A DNA stretch of 64,000 nucleotides from Kribbella monticola. GTDB taxonomy: Bacteria; Actinomycetota; Actinomycetes; Propionibacteriales; Kribbellaceae. The position numbers and the translations under genes are program-made. Position 1 is the stretch's first letter. The number at the start of each line of letters is the position of its first letter. The notes under the pieces were generated by a model. The model ran no database searches. It was not told the DNA's origin and was given only the letters and a program-made list of their open reading frames with translations. Where the stretch lies: NCBI RefSeq assembly GCF_003261635.1, contig NZ_QFXK01000033.1, forward strand, positions 310,001 through 374,000, written 5' to 3'. This document shows, one piece after another, positions 7,345-15,875 of the stretch.

Positions 7345-8307
7345 ATGTCCGAAACCTCGGCTCGACTTCTCTCGCTGCTGTCCCTGCTCCAGGCGCGCCG
7401 CGACTGGCCGGGCGCGCTGCTGGCCGAACGCCTGGAGGTCAGCCCGCGCACGGTACGCCGCGACGTCGACCGGCTCCGCGATCTCGGCTACCCGGTGCGT
7501 GCGACCAAAGGCCCGGACGGCGGCTACCGTCTCGACGCGGGCGCCGACCTGCCGCCGTTGCTGTTCGACGACGATCAGGCGATCGCGGTCGCCGTCGCGC
7601 TGCAGACCGCCACCACGACAGTGGCCGGGATCGAAGAGGGCGCCCTGCGCGCACTGGCCACTGTTCGCCAGGTCATGCCCGCGCGACTGCGGCAACGGGT
7701 CGACGCCCTGCAGGTGACGATGGTCGACAAGTACGCCGACTCACGCCGTACGAAGGTGGATTCGGAACACCTGATCGCGATCGGGACCGCGTTGCGGGCC
7801 CACGAGGTGTTGCGCTTCGACTACGCGTCGCCGGGCGCGACCGAATGGGTCCCGCCGCGCAAGGTGGAGCCGCATCACCTGGTCACCTGGGGCGGCCGGT
7901 GGTACCTGGTCGCGTGGGACCTGGACCGCAACGACTGGCGCACGTTCCGGGTCGACCGGATGTTGCCGAAGACACCGACGGGGCCGCGTTTCACCCCGCG
8001 CGAACTGCCCGCGCCGGACATCTCGACGTACATCTCGGCCAAGTTCACCGGGCAGAACCAGTGGCCGTGCCGGGGCGAGGCGATCCTGCAGGCGAAGGCG
8101 TCCGACATCGCCCGCTGGGCCGGCCGCGACGCGATCGTCGAAGAGATCACCGAGACCAGTTGCCGGCTGATCCTGAACGGCTGGTCGTGGACCGGGCTGG
8201 CCGCGACCTTCGGGATGTTCGAGTGCGAACTGGAGTTCGTCGGCCCGGCTGAGCTGAAGACCGCGGCTGCTCAGCTGGCCGTCCGGTATTCCAAGGCAGC
8301 TTCTTGA
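7345..8307 (+). CDS. WYL-domain transcriptional regulator (YafY/DeoR-type HTH)
   Basis: A 320-residue regulator with an N-terminal winged helix (residues about 5-60; WPGALLAERLEVSPRTVRRD) followed by GGYRL, the typical end of the wing. The WYL domain spans about residues 140-215, with RKVEPHHLVTWGGRWYLVAW replacing the namesake W-Y-L strand, and a C-terminal WCX extension to the end. Such regulators bind nucleotides or small ligands through the WYL domain. It is divergent from the DrrAB-type exporter and followed by a VOC gene, both carrying the same 15-bp motif, so it probably controls both. Confidence 0.88.
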   Translation: MSETSARLLSLLSLLQARRDWPGALLAERLEVSPRTVRRDVDRLRDLGYPVRATKGPDGGYRLDAGADLPPLLFDDDQAIAVAVALQTATTTVAGIEEGALRALATVRQVMPARLRQRVDALQVTMVDKYADSRRTKVDSEHLIAIGTALRAHEVLRFDYASPGATEWVPPRKVEPHHLVTWGGRWYLVAWDLDRNDWRTFRVDRMLPKTPTGPRFTPRELPAPDISTYISAKFTGQNQWPCRGEAILQAKASDIARWAGRDAIVEEITETSCRLILNGWSWTGLAATFGMFECELEFVGPAELKTAAAQLAVRYSKAAS

Positions 8308-8315
8308 GTAAAGGA

Positions 8316-8330
8316 CAGAACCTGGCCGCT
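8316..8330 (+). promoter_or_regulatory. Likely WYL-regulator operator, copy 2
   Basis: CAGAACCTGGCCGCT lies 20 bp before the VOC gene and is an exact copy of the minus-strand sequence at 7304-7318. The flanking bases also match partly (GGxCAG on the left, xC on the right), giving an 18-bp shared word. Confidence 0.72.
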
Positions 8331-8350
8331 TCCTTAGAGAGGCTAGGAGC

Positions 8351-8851
8351 ATGACGACACAGCGGAAGTACCCAGGCGGCAAAGGCACTGTGACGCCGTA
8401 CGTGGCCGTTCGGGGTGCGGCGGACTGGCTGAAATTCGTGGAGCGGACCTTCGAGGCCAAGGCGTCGCTCGCCGTGCCGAATCAGGACGGCACGATCGGG
8501 CACGCGGAGATCACGATCGGCGACTCGGTCGTGATGGCGTTCGACGCGCAGCCGGACTGGCCGGATCTTCCCAGCCTGTTGAGTGTTTACGTCGATGACG
8601 CCGACACGACCGTCGCGCGAGCCGTCGAAGCGGGCGCCACGGTGATCACGCCACTGATCACCTCGAAGATCGTGGGCGACCGCGGGGCGCGGATCCGGGA
8701 TCCGTTCGGCAACATCTGGTGGATCCAGACGCACCTGTACGACGTGAACCCGGCGGACCTGCCGGCCCTGTTCGCCGACCCCGCCGAAGCCGCCGCGATG
8801 AAGCAACTCCAAGACTCCTTCGCCACCGAAATGCGGTCGCGCCGGGGTTAG
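8351..8851 (+). CDS. VOC family protein (PhnB/glyoxalase-like)
   Basis: A 166-residue protein with one vicinal-oxygen-chelate unit of the PhnB type: VTPYVAVRGAADWLKFVERTF at the start, GHAEITIGDSVVMAFD in the middle, and IRDPFGNIWWIQTH as the second half-unit with the usual DPFGN turn. The C-terminal 30 residues form a charged helix. PhnB-like proteins often sit next to YafY-type regulators, as here, but their chemistry is rarely known. The gene is the nearest downstream target of the WYL regulator. Its stop overlaps the convergent dioxygenase gene by 4 bp. Confidence 0.86.
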   Translation: MTTQRKYPGGKGTVTPYVAVRGAADWLKFVERTFEAKASLAVPNQDGTIGHAEITIGDSVVMAFDAQPDWPDLPSLLSVYVDDADTTVARAVEAGATVITPLITSKIVGDRGARIRDPFGNIWWIQTHLYDVNPADLPALFADPAEAAAMKQLQDSFATEMRSRRG

Positions 8852-9657
8852 TACAGAACGGGGTTCAGCGGCGAGGAGATGCGGTCGCCGGGTTGGTTGC
8901 CGGGCATCCAGGTGGCCAGGTCGGCCTGCTGGAACGAGTTCACCGGTTCGGCGATCTCCATCTCGGCGTCCACGTAGATGATCGTCATCACGCGGCGCGG
9001 TACGTCGGTCTCGTTCGGCGCCGCGTGGTGGAAGGTCCAGCCCCGGTGATAGCTGACCTCGCCCAACTCGAACGGTTCCACCACCTCGGGGAACTCCTGC
9101 TCGGCCAGTGCCGCCTGCAGGACGCGCTCCGACTCGTCGCTGATCGGCAGATCCCGGCCGTGGTCGAACGACTGGCTCCCGGCGGCGAACGCGAGCGGGC
9201 CCATCGCCAACGGCGTTGCCTGCAACGGGATCCACGCGGTCACGCACCGATCGGTCGCGAACGGCCAGTAGTACTGGTCCGCATGCCACGGTGTCACCCC
9301 ACCACCGGACTCCTTGTAGAGCGCCTGATCGTGGTACAGCCGAACCGACCGTACGCCGAGCAGCTGCGCCGCGATCCGGGCGAGCCGCGGTGACGACACG
9401 AACTCCAGCACCAGTTCGCTGTCCTGCCACAGGTTCATCACCTGCAGGAACGCCTTCCCGTACGTGTCCCGCTCCGCCAACGGGAGGTGCTGGGTGTTGA
9501 GCTCGATGACCTTGCCGGTGATCTCCGGCTCGTACGCCGCGATCGTCGCCGGGCTCAGCACGTTCCGGAGTTTGACGAAGCCGTGGTCGGCGAAGTGGGC
9601 GATCGAGGCCCGGTCCAGGGCGTAGTCGATCTCGAGCTCAGCGCGGGTAAGCGTCAT
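8848..9657 (-). CDS. Phytanoyl-CoA dioxygenase family protein (PhyH)
   Basis: A 269-residue non-haem Fe(II)/2-oxoglutarate oxygenase. The iron ligands are visible as His-x-Asp in TPWHADQYYW and the distal His in WTFHHAAPN, with Arg in DVPRRVMTIIY as the likely 2OG carboxylate binder. Family members hydroxylate fatty acyl chains, amino acids or natural products. The substrate is not deducible. The second 2OG enzyme lies 54 bp upstream on the same strand, so both may be one operon. Confidence 0.88.
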   Translation of the reverse strand: MTLTRAELEIDYALDRASIAHFADHGFVKLRNVLSPATIAAYEPEITGKVIELNTQHLPLAERDTYGKAFLQVMNLWQDSELVLEFVSSPRLARIAAQLLGVRSVRLYHDQALYKESGGGVTPWHADQYYWPFATDRCVTAWIPLQATPLAMGPLAFAAGSQSFDHGRDLPISDESERVLQAALAEQEFPEVVEPFELGEVSYHRGWTFHHAAPNETDVPRRVMTIIYVDAEMEIAEPVNSFQQADLATWMPGNQPGDRISSPLNPVLY

Positions 9658-9711
9658 CCCAACAGGGTGGGCGTGTCATCCATCGTTGTAAAGCGGTCGA
9701 GTGCCCGTCGT

Positions 9712-10398
9712 TTACGCGGCGTCGTGGAAGACCAGGCCGAGGGTGTGACGGACGCCCGAGCGGACCGTGCTGACTCCGTGGCGTACCGGCGCGGCCGACC
9801 AGCCGCGGGTGGACTCCACCGGGCGGTCCCGGGTTGTGAAGATGAGCCCTTGCCCCTGCGGCAAAGACGTGACGGTACCGCGGGACTGGGCGCGCGGCCG
9901 CTGCTCGACCAGCAGGAATTCGCCACCGACATGGTCGACACCCGGCCGATCCAGGCCGATCACCACCTGGAGCGGAAACACCAGGTCGCCGTACAGATCG
10001 CGATGGAGCGCGTTCCAGTCGCCGGCCTGGTACCTGAGCAGGATCGGTGTCGGCCGGGTCTGACCGGCGCGATGGCAGTCGTCGAGCCACTCGTCCAACG
10101 TGTCCGGCCAAGGCGCGGGCCTGCCCAGTCGCTCGGCCCACTCGCGCGCGATCGGCAGCAGGTGCGGATAGAACGCCGCCCGAAGTTCCGCGACCAACTC
10201 CGGCAGCGGGTGGTCGAAGTACCGGTACTGCCCGGAGCCGAACCGATAGCGCTGCATGTCGATCGTCGCCCGGAACCGCTCGACTTCGCCGTACAGGCCG
10301 GAGATCTCCGCGCACTGGACCGGCGTGAGCAAAGGCGGTGTCAATGCGCGGCCGACCGAGTCGAGTTCCGCTGTGAGTTGCTTCCAGTCGAAGTCCAT
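9712..10398 (-). CDS. 2OG-Fe(II) oxygenase (prolyl 4-hydroxylase-like)
   Basis: A 228-residue cytoplasmic oxygenase. The double-stranded beta helix carries NALHRDLYGDLVFPLQ (His-x-Asp iron ligands) and near the end VRHGVSTV and RHTLGLVFHDA, giving the distal His and the Arg that binds 2-oxoglutarate. The N-terminal 90 residues are helical and include FGSGQYRYFDHPLP, typical of this bacterial subgroup. It is unrelated in sequence to the PhyH-type gene next to it. Substrate unknown; prolyl or arginyl residues of proteins are possible. Confidence 0.83.
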   Translation of the reverse strand: MDFDWKQLTAELDSVGRALTPPLLTPVQCAEISGLYGEVERFRATIDMQRYRFGSGQYRYFDHPLPELVAELRAAFYPHLLPIAREWAERLGRPAPWPDTLDEWLDDCHRAGQTRPTPILLRYQAGDWNALHRDLYGDLVFPLQVVIGLDRPGVDHVGGEFLLVEQRPRAQSRGTVTSLPQGQGLIFTTRDRPVESTRGWSAAPVRHGVSTVRSGVRHTLGLVFHDAA

Positions 10399-10434
10399 AC
10401 CGATGGAACGCGCCCGGCCGGCGTTGTGTGAGGC

Positions 10435-11406
10435 TCAGATGATGCCGACGTAGGTGAGCGCGAAGGCTAGGCAGGGGGTCAGGAAGAGCGAGGCCACGAT
10501 CACCACGCCCTTGAAAGTCTGGCCGGGTCCGATGAACCGGCGGTAGGCCGCGATGAGGACCGGGACCATGACGATCTCCAAGGCGAGCATGCTGCGCGGG
10601 ATCACCAGGTCGGCGGCCGCCAGGACGACCGACAGCCCGGCAGCCGCGATCCAGGCAGTGAAGCCCAGCCGGTACGTCGTACGCGCGCCGAGGCGGACCG
10701 CGATCGTCCGGTAGCCGGCGGCCCGATCAGCCTCGAGGTCGGCCAGCGTGGTCGGCAGATAGAGGCCAACGGCAACCAATGTGCCTTGCAAGGCCATCAG
10801 CCAAGGGAATCCGCTCAGGTCATCGGTCACCGCCGCCCAGCCGGCCAACGGCCCGAAGGTGCCCAGGGCAAGCGAATTCACGGCGACATCGAAACCGGCT
10901 CGCGTCTTCAACCGCACGGGCGGCACGCTGTAGGCGTAGCCGAGAACGACGGCAAGCAGTACGCCGAGCGCGAAGACCACCCCGACCGCGAAACCGGCTG
11001 CCAACGAGGCGATTCCGGCGATCGCGGCGATCCACTTCGCGGCCCGGACGGAAACGCGTCCGTCGAGCAACGGAGACTTCGACTTCCGCGGATTCAGCAG
11101 GTCGCCGGGCAGGTCGTGCGCGTCGTTGATCGCGAGCACCGACATCCACAGCAACGGCCCCATCACCACGGCTCCGAGCAGCAGCCGCGGCCACTCCGAG
11201 GATGCTGGGATCAACCGATGAGTGGCGAGCAGAACCCCAACGTAATAAGGCACTGCGGATACCGCCCAGAATGCCGGCCGCCCCACGGCCAGGACATCGC
11301 GGACCCTGGCGCGGTGACGATCGACGAGCGGCTCGCCTGACCGCCCGCGGCCGGCTGAACGCAGTACGGCGTGGGTCTGGCTGCTTTGCTCCACCCCTGT
11401 GGTCAC
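10435..11406 (-). CDS. UbiA family prenyltransferase
   Basis: A 323-residue membrane enzyme with about eight predicted helices. The two Asp-rich motifs that bind prenyl diphosphate through Mg are present: NDAHDLPGD near residue 95 and DLEADRAAG near residue 215. Family members attach isoprenoid chains to aromatic or quinone acceptors in menaquinone, haem or secondary metabolism. No quinone pathway genes are nearby, so the acceptor is open. The GTG start at 11406 has only a weak ribosome site; a GTG four codons later is an alternative. Confidence 0.88.
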   Translation of the reverse strand: MTTGVEQSSQTHAVLRSAGRGRSGEPLVDRHRARVRDVLAVGRPAFWAVSAVPYYVGVLLATHRLIPASSEWPRLLLGAVVMGPLLWMSVLAINDAHDLPGDLLNPRKSKSPLLDGRVSVRAAKWIAAIAGIASLAAGFAVGVVFALGVLLAVVLGYAYSVPPVRLKTRAGFDVAVNSLALGTFGPLAGWAAVTDDLSGFPWLMALQGTLVAVGLYLPTTLADLEADRAAGYRTIAVRLGARTTYRLGFTAWIAAAGLSVVLAAADLVIPRSMLALEIVMVPVLIAAYRRFIGPGQTFKGVVIVASLFLTPCLAFALTYVGII

Positions 11407-11444
11407 CTCACCACAGTGCTCCCGATCTGGCCGACCGCACCTCC

Positions 11445-11476
11445 CTCCTCGGAGTGAATCCCCTCACTCCGAGGAG
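11445..11476 (-). terminator. 13-bp hairpin after vgb
   Basis: CTCCTCGGAGTGA and TCACTCCGAGGAG are perfectly complementary with the loop ATCCCC. It lies 4 bp past the vgb stop and before the UbiA gene. There is no U-tract, as is common for actinobacterial hairpin terminators. Confidence 0.75.
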
Positions 11477-11479
11477 TTC

Positions 11480-12355
11480 TCAGGCGTGAATGTGAGCAAG
11501 AGAACCAGACTCGAGCGCAACCCAGACCGACCCGTCGGCAGCCAGGGCGAGCCCGTGTGGTTCGGTTCCCTCACCGAACGACACCTCCTCGACAACGGCG
11601 CCCTCGGCGTCCAGCCGGACCGCGGAACCCGAACCCCACAAGGTGATCCAGCATCCTCCGTCGTCGGTGGCAACCACCGCGTGCGGCTTGGAAGCGCGGT
11701 CGGGCAGCGGATACTCGGTGATCTTGCCGTCCGCGGTGATGCGCCCCGCCTGACCGGCGAGCAGTTCCACGAACCACACCCCGTCGCGACCCGCGCTGAT
11801 CCCGACCGGCCCGGCGCCCTCGGTCGGCAGGGGATACGTCGTCACTTCCCCGTCGATCGTCATGCGGCCGATCGCGTTGCCCTGGTTGAGCGCGAACCAC
11901 AGCTCCTCGGCAGCGGTGATCATCGCCGGGAAGGCTCCCGCAGTACCGATCGGGTACTGCGTGACCTCGCCGTCCACTGTCACTCGCCCGATCACGTCCA
12001 CGGACATCAACGTGCTCCACAAGGCGCCATCGGGCCCGACACACAACCCGTACGGCGAACCGCCGAGCTCGACGGCGCTCTTGCTGCCATCCGCGCCGAT
12101 CCGCCCGATCTTGTCGTCACCGTTCCGGCTGAACCAGACCCCACCGTCAGGACCAGCCACGATCACACTCGGCTTGCTGCCCGCCGCCTTCAACTCGAAC
12201 CGCTCCACCGCCGAGCTGTCAGGAGCCCCGACCGCCGCAAGTTGAGCGATCGCGCCGGCGTGCACCAGCGTCGTCCAGACCTCGTCACCTGCCACCGCCA
12301 CGCCGTACGGGCCGTCGCCGGCTGCGCCGACTTTGATTTCCGTCCATCGACTCAT
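11480..12355 (-). CDS. vgb: Virginiamycin B lyase (streptogramin B lyase)
   Basis: A 291-residue seven-bladed propeller with repeated blades of the type GPDGxVWF. Vgb linearises type B streptogramins by cleaving the ester bond by elimination. From memory of the staphylococcal enzyme the key residues are His228, Glu268 and His270; here His225, Glu265 and His267 (KPHAVVA, TEPHGLA) fall at the same spacing with a constant offset of three, and a Glu at 282 is close to the further conserved Glu. The start is MSRWTEIKVG at 12355. Divergent from a TetR repressor with a perfect operator between them. Confidence 0.9.
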   Translation of the reverse strand: MSRWTEIKVGAAGDGPYGVAVAGDEVWTTLVHAGAIAQLAAVGAPDSSAVERFELKAAGSKPSVIVAGPDGGVWFSRNGDDKIGRIGADGSKSAVELGGSPYGLCVGPDGALWSTLMSVDVIGRVTVDGEVTQYPIGTAGAFPAMITAAEELWFALNQGNAIGRMTIDGEVTTYPLPTEGAGPVGISAGRDGVWFVELLAGQAGRITADGKITEYPLPDRASKPHAVVATDDGGCWITLWGSGSAVRLDAEGAVVEEVSFGEGTEPHGLALAADGSVWVALESGSLAHIHA

Positions 12356-12366
12356 GAGGCCTCCTG

Positions 12367-12390
12367 TTAATGCAATCGATGTTGCATTAA
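12367..12390. promoter_or_regulatory. TetR operator between vgb and its regulator
   Basis: TTAATGCAA and TTGCATTAA form a perfect 9-bp inverted repeat with the 6-bp spacer TCGATG. It fills most of the 44-bp gap between the two divergent start codons, so binding would block both promoters. Confidence 0.85.
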
Positions 12391-12399
12391 GATCGTGCC

Positions 12400-13005
12400 A
12401 TGAGCCATCGCGACGACGCAAGCCCGATTCCCCGCCCGGGTGGCCGAACGGCGCGGGTTCGAGCCGACGTCCTTGCCGCCGTCGAGCGCGAGCTGGCGGC
12501 GAGCGGCTACGACAATCTCACGATCGAGGCGGTCGCGGCGTCGTCCGGCGTGCACCGGACGACGATCTACCGCCGGTGGGGGAGCGTCGCCGGACTATTG
12601 GTTGACCTGCTCGCGTCCGGTGCCGACGACGACTGGCGGCCGGCCGACACCGGAGCACTCGAAGGGGACCTGATCCGTCTCAACCGGGAGGTCCGCGACG
12701 CGCTCGTTCAGCAGCCCTCACTCACCGGGGCCGTGATCGCCGCTTCGTTCCGGACCGCCGAAGCGGCCGAGGCGCTCACGTCGTTCTGGCAGGACCGCTA
12801 TGTCCGCAGCGAGATCGTGGTCAGGCGGGCGATCGATCGCGGCGAGATCCCATCGGACACCGACGCGCAGCGCTTGCTGATCGCCTGCACTGCGCCGGTC
12901 TACCACCAACTCGTTCTGCTCCGGCAGCCGATGACACGCGCAGCCGCCGATCGCGCGGCCAAGGACGCTGCCGCCGCAGCCCGCGCCCGCGTGTATCGCC
13001 GTTAG
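12400..13005 (+). CDS. TetR family repressor, probably of vgb
   Basis: A 201-residue TetR regulator. The helix-turn-helix is IEAVAASSGVHRTTIYRRWG (residues about 45-64), followed by the ligand domain of TetR_C_16 type with a helix rich in Ala. It starts 10 bp after a perfect 24-bp palindromic operator shared with divergent vgb. Inference: a streptogramin or similar ligand relieves repression of vgb and of its own gene. Confidence 0.9.
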   Translation: MSHRDDASPIPRPGGRTARVRADVLAAVERELAASGYDNLTIEAVAASSGVHRTTIYRRWGSVAGLLVDLLASGADDDWRPADTGALEGDLIRLNREVRDALVQQPSLTGAVIAASFRTAEAAEALTSFWQDRYVRSEIVVRRAIDRGEIPSDTDAQRLLIACTAPVYHQLVLLRQPMTRAAADRAAKDAAAAARARVYRR

Positions 13006-13041
13006 CTCGCGCCAGCGACGGATGTGTGCGCCGTCAGGTGC

Positions 13042-14043
13042 TTAGCAGCCGCACGAGCTGCGATGGACGAGGGTGGGATCGAGGCGGATGCTGCGGGCCG
13101 GCTGATCGGGATCATCGATGCGTGACGTGATCAGCTCGACCGCCTTGGCGGCCAGCTCTTGATGCGGCTGGGCGATCGTCGTCAGCCGCGGCTCGAACAG
13201 GTCCGCCCACGCGAAGTCGTCGAACGCCACCAGCGCGATATCCGCCGGCACCGACAACCCGGCGTCGCGCAGCGCCCGCATCGCGCCGATCGTCATCTTG
13301 TTGTTCGCCACGACCAACGCGGTCGGCGGATCCGGCAGTTGCAGCAGTTGCGCTGTTGCCCCGCGGGCAGGTTCGGCATCCGAGGAGCCGCCGCGCAGCA
13401 GCTCTTCGTCGTACGGGAGTTCGGCCCGCTCGAGCCCGAGCCGATAGCCCGCGACCCGTTCCTGGGTGGTCGCCAGTCCGGCCAGCCCGCTGACCATCCC
13501 GATCCGGGTATGGCCGCGGCTGGCCAGGTGCTCGACGAGATGCGAGGTCGCCTCGACGTTCTCCGTGCCGACCTCGTCGAGCCCCGCGCCGATCAACCGG
13601 TCGACGAGCACGACCGGTACCTGGCTTCTGTGCAGATACTCCAGCGTCTGCTCCGGGGCAGGTGATGCCGCCAGGACGATCCCGTCGGCCCGGCGTTCGT
13701 GGAGATCCCTGGCCACCTTGAGCTCGCGCTCCGGATCGTCGTGGGTGTCGGCGATCAGGATCGAGTACCCGCGCCGTTCGGCCTCCGCCTGCAGATGGTG
13801 GGCCAGCTCCCCGAAGTACGGATTGGAGATCGACGACAGCGCCAGCCCGATCGTGTCGGTCTTCGACATCACCAGTGACCGCGCGACGGTGTTCGGCACG
13901 TACCCCGTCTCGCGGACCGCGGTGAGCACGGCCTCCCGGGTGTCCGGCGCCACGAACCGCGTCTCGTTCAGCACATGAGAAACCGTCGTCACCGAAACCC
14001 TGGCCCGTCTGGCCACATCCGCCATCTTCACCACAAGGCCCAT
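13042..14043 (-). CDS. LacI family transcriptional regulator
   Basis: About 333 residues. The LacI HTH is KMADVARRARVSVTTVSHVL with the hinge VPNTVARSL, then a periplasmic-binding-protein-like sugar domain with SSISNPYFGELAHHL, VVLVDR and a C-terminal PHQELAAKAVELI. It ends with SCGC, a Cys pair that is unusual but common in actinobacterial LacI proteins. The ATG at 14043 follows AGGAG by only one base, so the GTG at codon 4 or 5 may be the real start. The LCP gene lies upstream on the same strand; no sugar genes are adjacent. Confidence 0.9.
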   Translation of the reverse strand: MGLVVKMADVARRARVSVTTVSHVLNETRFVAPDTREAVLTAVRETGYVPNTVARSLVMSKTDTIGLALSSISNPYFGELAHHLQAEAERRGYSILIADTHDDPERELKVARDLHERRADGIVLAASPAPEQTLEYLHRSQVPVVLVDRLIGAGLDEVGTENVEATSHLVEHLASRGHTRIGMVSGLAGLATTQERVAGYRLGLERAELPYDEELLRGGSSDAEPARGATAQLLQLPDPPTALVVANNKMTIGAMRALRDAGLSVPADIALVAFDDFAWADLFEPRLTTIAQPHQELAAKAVELITSRIDDPDQPARSIRLDPTLVHRSSCGC

Positions 14044-14071
14044 TCTCCTCTCGGGCCTGGTACTTCGGGCG

Positions 14072-15613
14072 CTACTGCGGGTCGTAGGCGCAGGAGCTCT
14101 CCAGGTCGCCGGTCTCGGTGCTGGGCTGGTGCGGAGTGACCTTGCCGGTCGGCTTGTTGGTGGCCTTGGCGACCGGTTTCGTCTTCGGGGCGAGTGCGTT
14201 GGCAACGATCTCACGCATGGCCGCGTAGTTGGGGTTGCGGCCGTTCGGGAAGTTCTTCTTCTTGTCCAGGTCGACGTTGCTGATCTTGGCCGACTTGACC
14301 CGCTGGCCGAGGCCGACGAACTGCGGCAGCAGATTCTGTGGGATGTCGGTGCGGATCAGCTTCTCGCCGGCCTTGGCGATCGACTGGTAGTTGGCGAGGA
14401 CGTTCTGCGGGGTGGCTCGTTCCACCAGCGCCTTGATGGTGCAGTGCTGGCGGGCCTGCCGGGCGAGGTCCGCGCCGGGCACCTGGTACCGGCCGCGGGC
14501 GAACCAGAGCGCGTCGAAGCCGTTCAGGTGGCGGTTGGGGCCCGGCTTCAGGTAGCGCCCCGGCGGAATGTGCTTGTCGTCGTCACCACCGACCGGGACC
14601 GGGTAGTTGATGTTCACGGTGATCCCGCCGAGCGCCTCGACCATCTGCTCGAAGCCGGACAGGTTGATCTGCAAGTAGTAGTGCAGTTTCAGCCCGAGCG
14701 CCTCACCGACCGACACCTTCAGAATGTCGGCGCCCTGGTTGTCCGACGGGCCGAGAATCCCGTCGTGCAGTTTCGGAATGTTGCGGTACATCGCGTCCAG
14801 GTAGAACGCGTCCTGCTCGACATCGCCTTTCTGCGGGTCCCAGAAGCCGGTCGGGTAGAACTTGTGCAGCGGCGAATCCTTCGGGAACGGCATCCGCATG
14901 AAGTTCCTGGTCAGCGAGATCAGCTTGGTGTCACCGGTCCGCGTGTCGATGCTGGCAACCATCACCGTGTCGGTCCGGGTTCCTTGCCGTCCGGCCCCGT
15001 CGTCCGCGCCGAGCAGCAACAGGTTGAGCCGCGGCAGCTGGGCCCACGGGTCCTTCTTGTTCGCGATCGTCGGCCGGGTGGCGCTCTTGGAATTGCCGTC
15101 GGCGAACACGTGCGTCACCAGGTCGCGCTGCGCGAGCAGATTCTGCGCCCCCAGCGCGGTCCCGGACGCGATCGTGCAACACACCAGCCCGATCACGAAC
15201 GACCCACCCAGCCGGGCCCCGAGCCCGGACCCCAACGGTCGCAGCATCTTGTACGACGTGACGACGATCGTCACCCACAAGAGCGCGACGACAGCGAGTC
15301 CGGCGATGATCCAGAGCAGCAGGTTCGGGTCGAGCGCCCACTTGATCACGTCGTCGCGCCGGGTCAGGCCGACGTACGCGGCAGTGCCGAGCAACGTGAC
15401 TGTGACACCGGTGACGAAGACGCCGAGCCGCGTCCGCCCGGCCACCAAGTACGCAGTACCGGGCACTGCGGCTCCCAGGACGGCGAGTACCAATGCCCCG
15501 AGCGCAGATCGCTGCCGGCCACTCGGTGCGGCCCGGCGGGCGCCTCGTGGCTTGGCTCGCCGTGCCCTGGTCGCTCTGCTGCTTTCGGGGACTCTGCTGC
15601 CTCTGGGGGACAT
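14072..15613 (-). CDS. LytR-CpsA-Psr (LCP) family cell wall ligase
   Basis: 513 residues. A basic, disordered cytoplasmic head (1-36) is followed by four membrane helices near residues 37-58, 62-83, 97-120 and 135-155, then an extracytoplasmic LCP domain. Its motifs are LNLLLLGADDGAGRQGTRTDT, with the Asp and Arg that bind polyprenyl pyrophosphate, and DALWFARGRYQ later. LCP enzymes attach polymers such as teichoic acids or arabinogalactan to peptidoglycan. Four helices rather than one is the long actinobacterial form. The ATG has a poorly spaced GGAG, so the start is uncertain. Divergent from DUF3152. Confidence 0.88.
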   Translation of the reverse strand: MSPRGSRVPESSRATRARRAKPRGARRAAPSGRQRSALGALVLAVLGAAVPGTAYLVAGRTRLGVFVTGVTVTLLGTAAYVGLTRRDDVIKWALDPNLLLWIIAGLAVVALLWVTIVVTSYKMLRPLGSGLGARLGGSFVIGLVCCTIASGTALGAQNLLAQRDLVTHVFADGNSKSATRPTIANKKDPWAQLPRLNLLLLGADDGAGRQGTRTDTVMVASIDTRTGDTKLISLTRNFMRMPFPKDSPLHKFYPTGFWDPQKGDVEQDAFYLDAMYRNIPKLHDGILGPSDNQGADILKVSVGEALGLKLHYYLQINLSGFEQMVEALGGITVNINYPVPVGGDDDKHIPPGRYLKPGPNRHLNGFDALWFARGRYQVPGADLARQARQHCTIKALVERATPQNVLANYQSIAKAGEKLIRTDIPQNLLPQFVGLGQRVKSAKISNVDLDKKKNFPNGRNPNYAAMREIVANALAPKTKPVAKATNKPTGKVTPHQPSTETGDLESSCAYDPQ

Positions 15614-15837
15614 GGCTCCACTCGGTGGCCGGGAACAGGACGGTTGGACGCGTCCCCTGTTCGCGTCCACCTCCTCTGACTCGTTGCCGCGGCAGAAAGT
15701 TCGGGGCGATTTCAGCGCACTCACGCGCTCCGACCGAACCAGCGCTGGTTGGGAACTGCCCAGGGTGGGCACCAAGGCTGCGGTTCGATCGCTCGAGAGA
15801 AGGGTTTTGGGCCCGGCTGGCAAGTACCGGGTGAGGA

Positions 15838-15858
15838 CGCGCTCTTCCGAAGAGCGCG
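15838..15858. promoter_or_regulatory. 9-bp inverted repeat just before the DUF3152 gene
   Basis: CGCGCTCTT-CCG-AAGAGCGCG is a perfect dyad with a 3-base centre. It ends 5 bp before the ribosome site GAGGAG and 17 bp before the ATG at 15876, so it could be an operator or a leader hairpin. Confidence 0.7.
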
Positions 15859-15875
15859 GTGTGAGGAGTTCTGGA

